Source: Burkholderia sp. 9120
GTDB taxonomy: Bacteria > Pseudomonadota > Gammaproteobacteria > Burkholderiales > Burkholderiaceae
DNA length: 64,000 nt
Reading direction: 5' to 3'
NCBI RefSeq assembly: GCF_000745015.1
Contig: NZ_JQNA01000002.1
Location: forward strand, 5,828,001 to 5,892,000
Position 1 is the stretch's first letter. Each line of letters opens with the position of its first letter. A program made the translations under genes and the position numbers. The notes below the pieces were generated by a model that saw nothing but the letters and a program-made list of their open reading frames with translations, did not search any database and had not been told where the DNA came from. Positions 63,532-64,000 of this stretch are shown piece by piece.

Positions 63532-64000
63532 ATGCGACGCAAGATCCCAAGCAATTCCGCGCTCCTGGCTTTTGAGGCCGCGGCTCGACACGGCAGCTTC
63601 GCCCGCGCGGCCGAGGAATTAGCGCTGACCGAGGGCGCCATTAGTCGTCAGATTGGTCGATTGGAAGTGTTTCTAGGTGTCGCTCTGTTCGAGCGTGTTG
63701 GAAATCGGGTTCGGCTCGCACCCAACGGCACGCGATACGCGGTGCAGGTTCGCGAGACTCTCGATCGGTTGGAACGGGACAGCCTTTATCTGATGGGGCA
63801 GTCCAGCGACGGCGCAAGTATTGATATCGCCGCCATTCCGACCTTTGCCACCCGCTGGCTTATCCCACGGCTGAAACGCTTTCAGAGTCAGCATCCGAAC
63901 ATTACCGTGCATATCGCGGAACGTATGGAACCGTTCATTCTTGCTGGTAGTGGTTTCGACGCAGCAATTCATTTTGAGCATCCGGCATGGGCGGGTATGC
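63532..64000 (+). CDS. LysR-family regulator, N-terminal part (3' end outside window)
   Basis: GcvA-like LysR regulator; 156 residues are visible and the frame stays open to the right edge. The helix-turn-helix is SALLAFEAAARHGSFARAAEELALTEGAISRQIGRLE in outline, followed by the start of the effector domain. The ATG at 63532 is chosen; another in-frame ATG is at 63508. It is divergent from the MBL-tautomerase unit and is its likely regulator. Confidence 0.85.
   Translation, partial: MRRKIPSNSALLAFEAAARHGSFARAAEELALTEGAISRQIGRLEVFLGVALFERVGNRVRLAPNGTRYAVQVRETLDRLERDSLYLMGQSSDGASIDIAAIPTFATRWLIPRLKRFQSQHPNITVHIAERMEPFILAGSGFDAAIHFEHPAWAGM

Overview
The window reads as a chromosomal stretch of a Burkholderiales bacterium, most likely a Paraburkholderia. 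The evidence is the high GC content, the gene families (RND-style EmrAB/NodT efflux, rbs operon with a nucleoside hydrolase, CoA-thioester aromatic degradation, siaABCD, two-partner secretion) and dense, often start-stop-overlapping operons. I saw no rRNA, tRNA, CRISPR array, intact insertion sequence or replication origin. All functions are assigned by reading protein motifs by eye; no search was run.

Layout. 1-0.7 kb: end of a Fur-family regulator and a small unknown protein. 0.7-8.8 kb: leftward ribose operon rbsB-rbsA-rbsC-rbsK followed by a lipoprotein nucleoside hydrolase and a secreted alpha/beta hydrolase, with a divergent LysR regulator; together they look like a periplasmic nucleoside-to-ribose salvage route. 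8.8-11.8 kb: short-chain dehydrogenase, SulP anion transporter, Mug DNA glycosylase. 11.9-16.9 kb: leftward marR-nodT-hlyD-MFS tripartite efflux locus with three near-identical palindromes that look like MarR operators. 17.1-23.1 kb: rightward two-partner secretion locus (TpsB, TpsA adhesin, FecR-domain exported protein). 23.1-26.9 kb: LysR, a dicarboxylate/glutamate-type symporter and a class V PLP enzyme.

26.9-36.1 kb: rightward operon for CoA-dependent aerobic degradation of 2-aminobenzoate (or a related aryl acid): fused monooxygenase/OYE reductase, SDR, MarR regulator, crotonase, acyl-CoA dehydrogenase, thioesterase, Rid-family protein, aryl-CoA ligase, then a GST. Several genes overlap by 4 bases. 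A strong promoter with an overlapping inverted repeat precedes it. 36.2-40.8 kb: MFS pump, AraC/GyrI-like regulator, M3 dipeptidase.

40.9-42.5 kb: a lower-GC island holding a protein that appears to be an internally deleted GHKL-ATPase/Shedu-like nuclease, then a gene-poor stretch with an isolated strong terminator. 42.5-46.1 kb: beta-lactamase-fold lipoprotein, orphan ParA, AraC regulator, methyltransferase. 46.1-49.1 kb: complete siaABCD signalling operon, with a SiaA whose front end is CBS-like rather than membrane-bound. 49.3-53.7 kb: FAD monooxygenase, AraC regulator and two SDRs. 53.7-61.6 kb: RlpA-like protein, unknown secreted protein, hybrid histidine kinase, DUF429 protein, GNAT, secreted beta-propeller-like protein. 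61.6-64 kb: three-gene leftward operon (metallo-beta-lactamase-fold hydrolase, tautomerase-like, alpha/beta-barrel-like) with a divergent LysR gene cut by the window end.

The observations I rate highest are the deleted GHKL/Shedu-like gene, the three-operator efflux regulon, the atypical Rid and crotonase proteins in the aryl-CoA operon, the CBS-type SiaA, and the FecR-domain partner of the two-partner secretion system.
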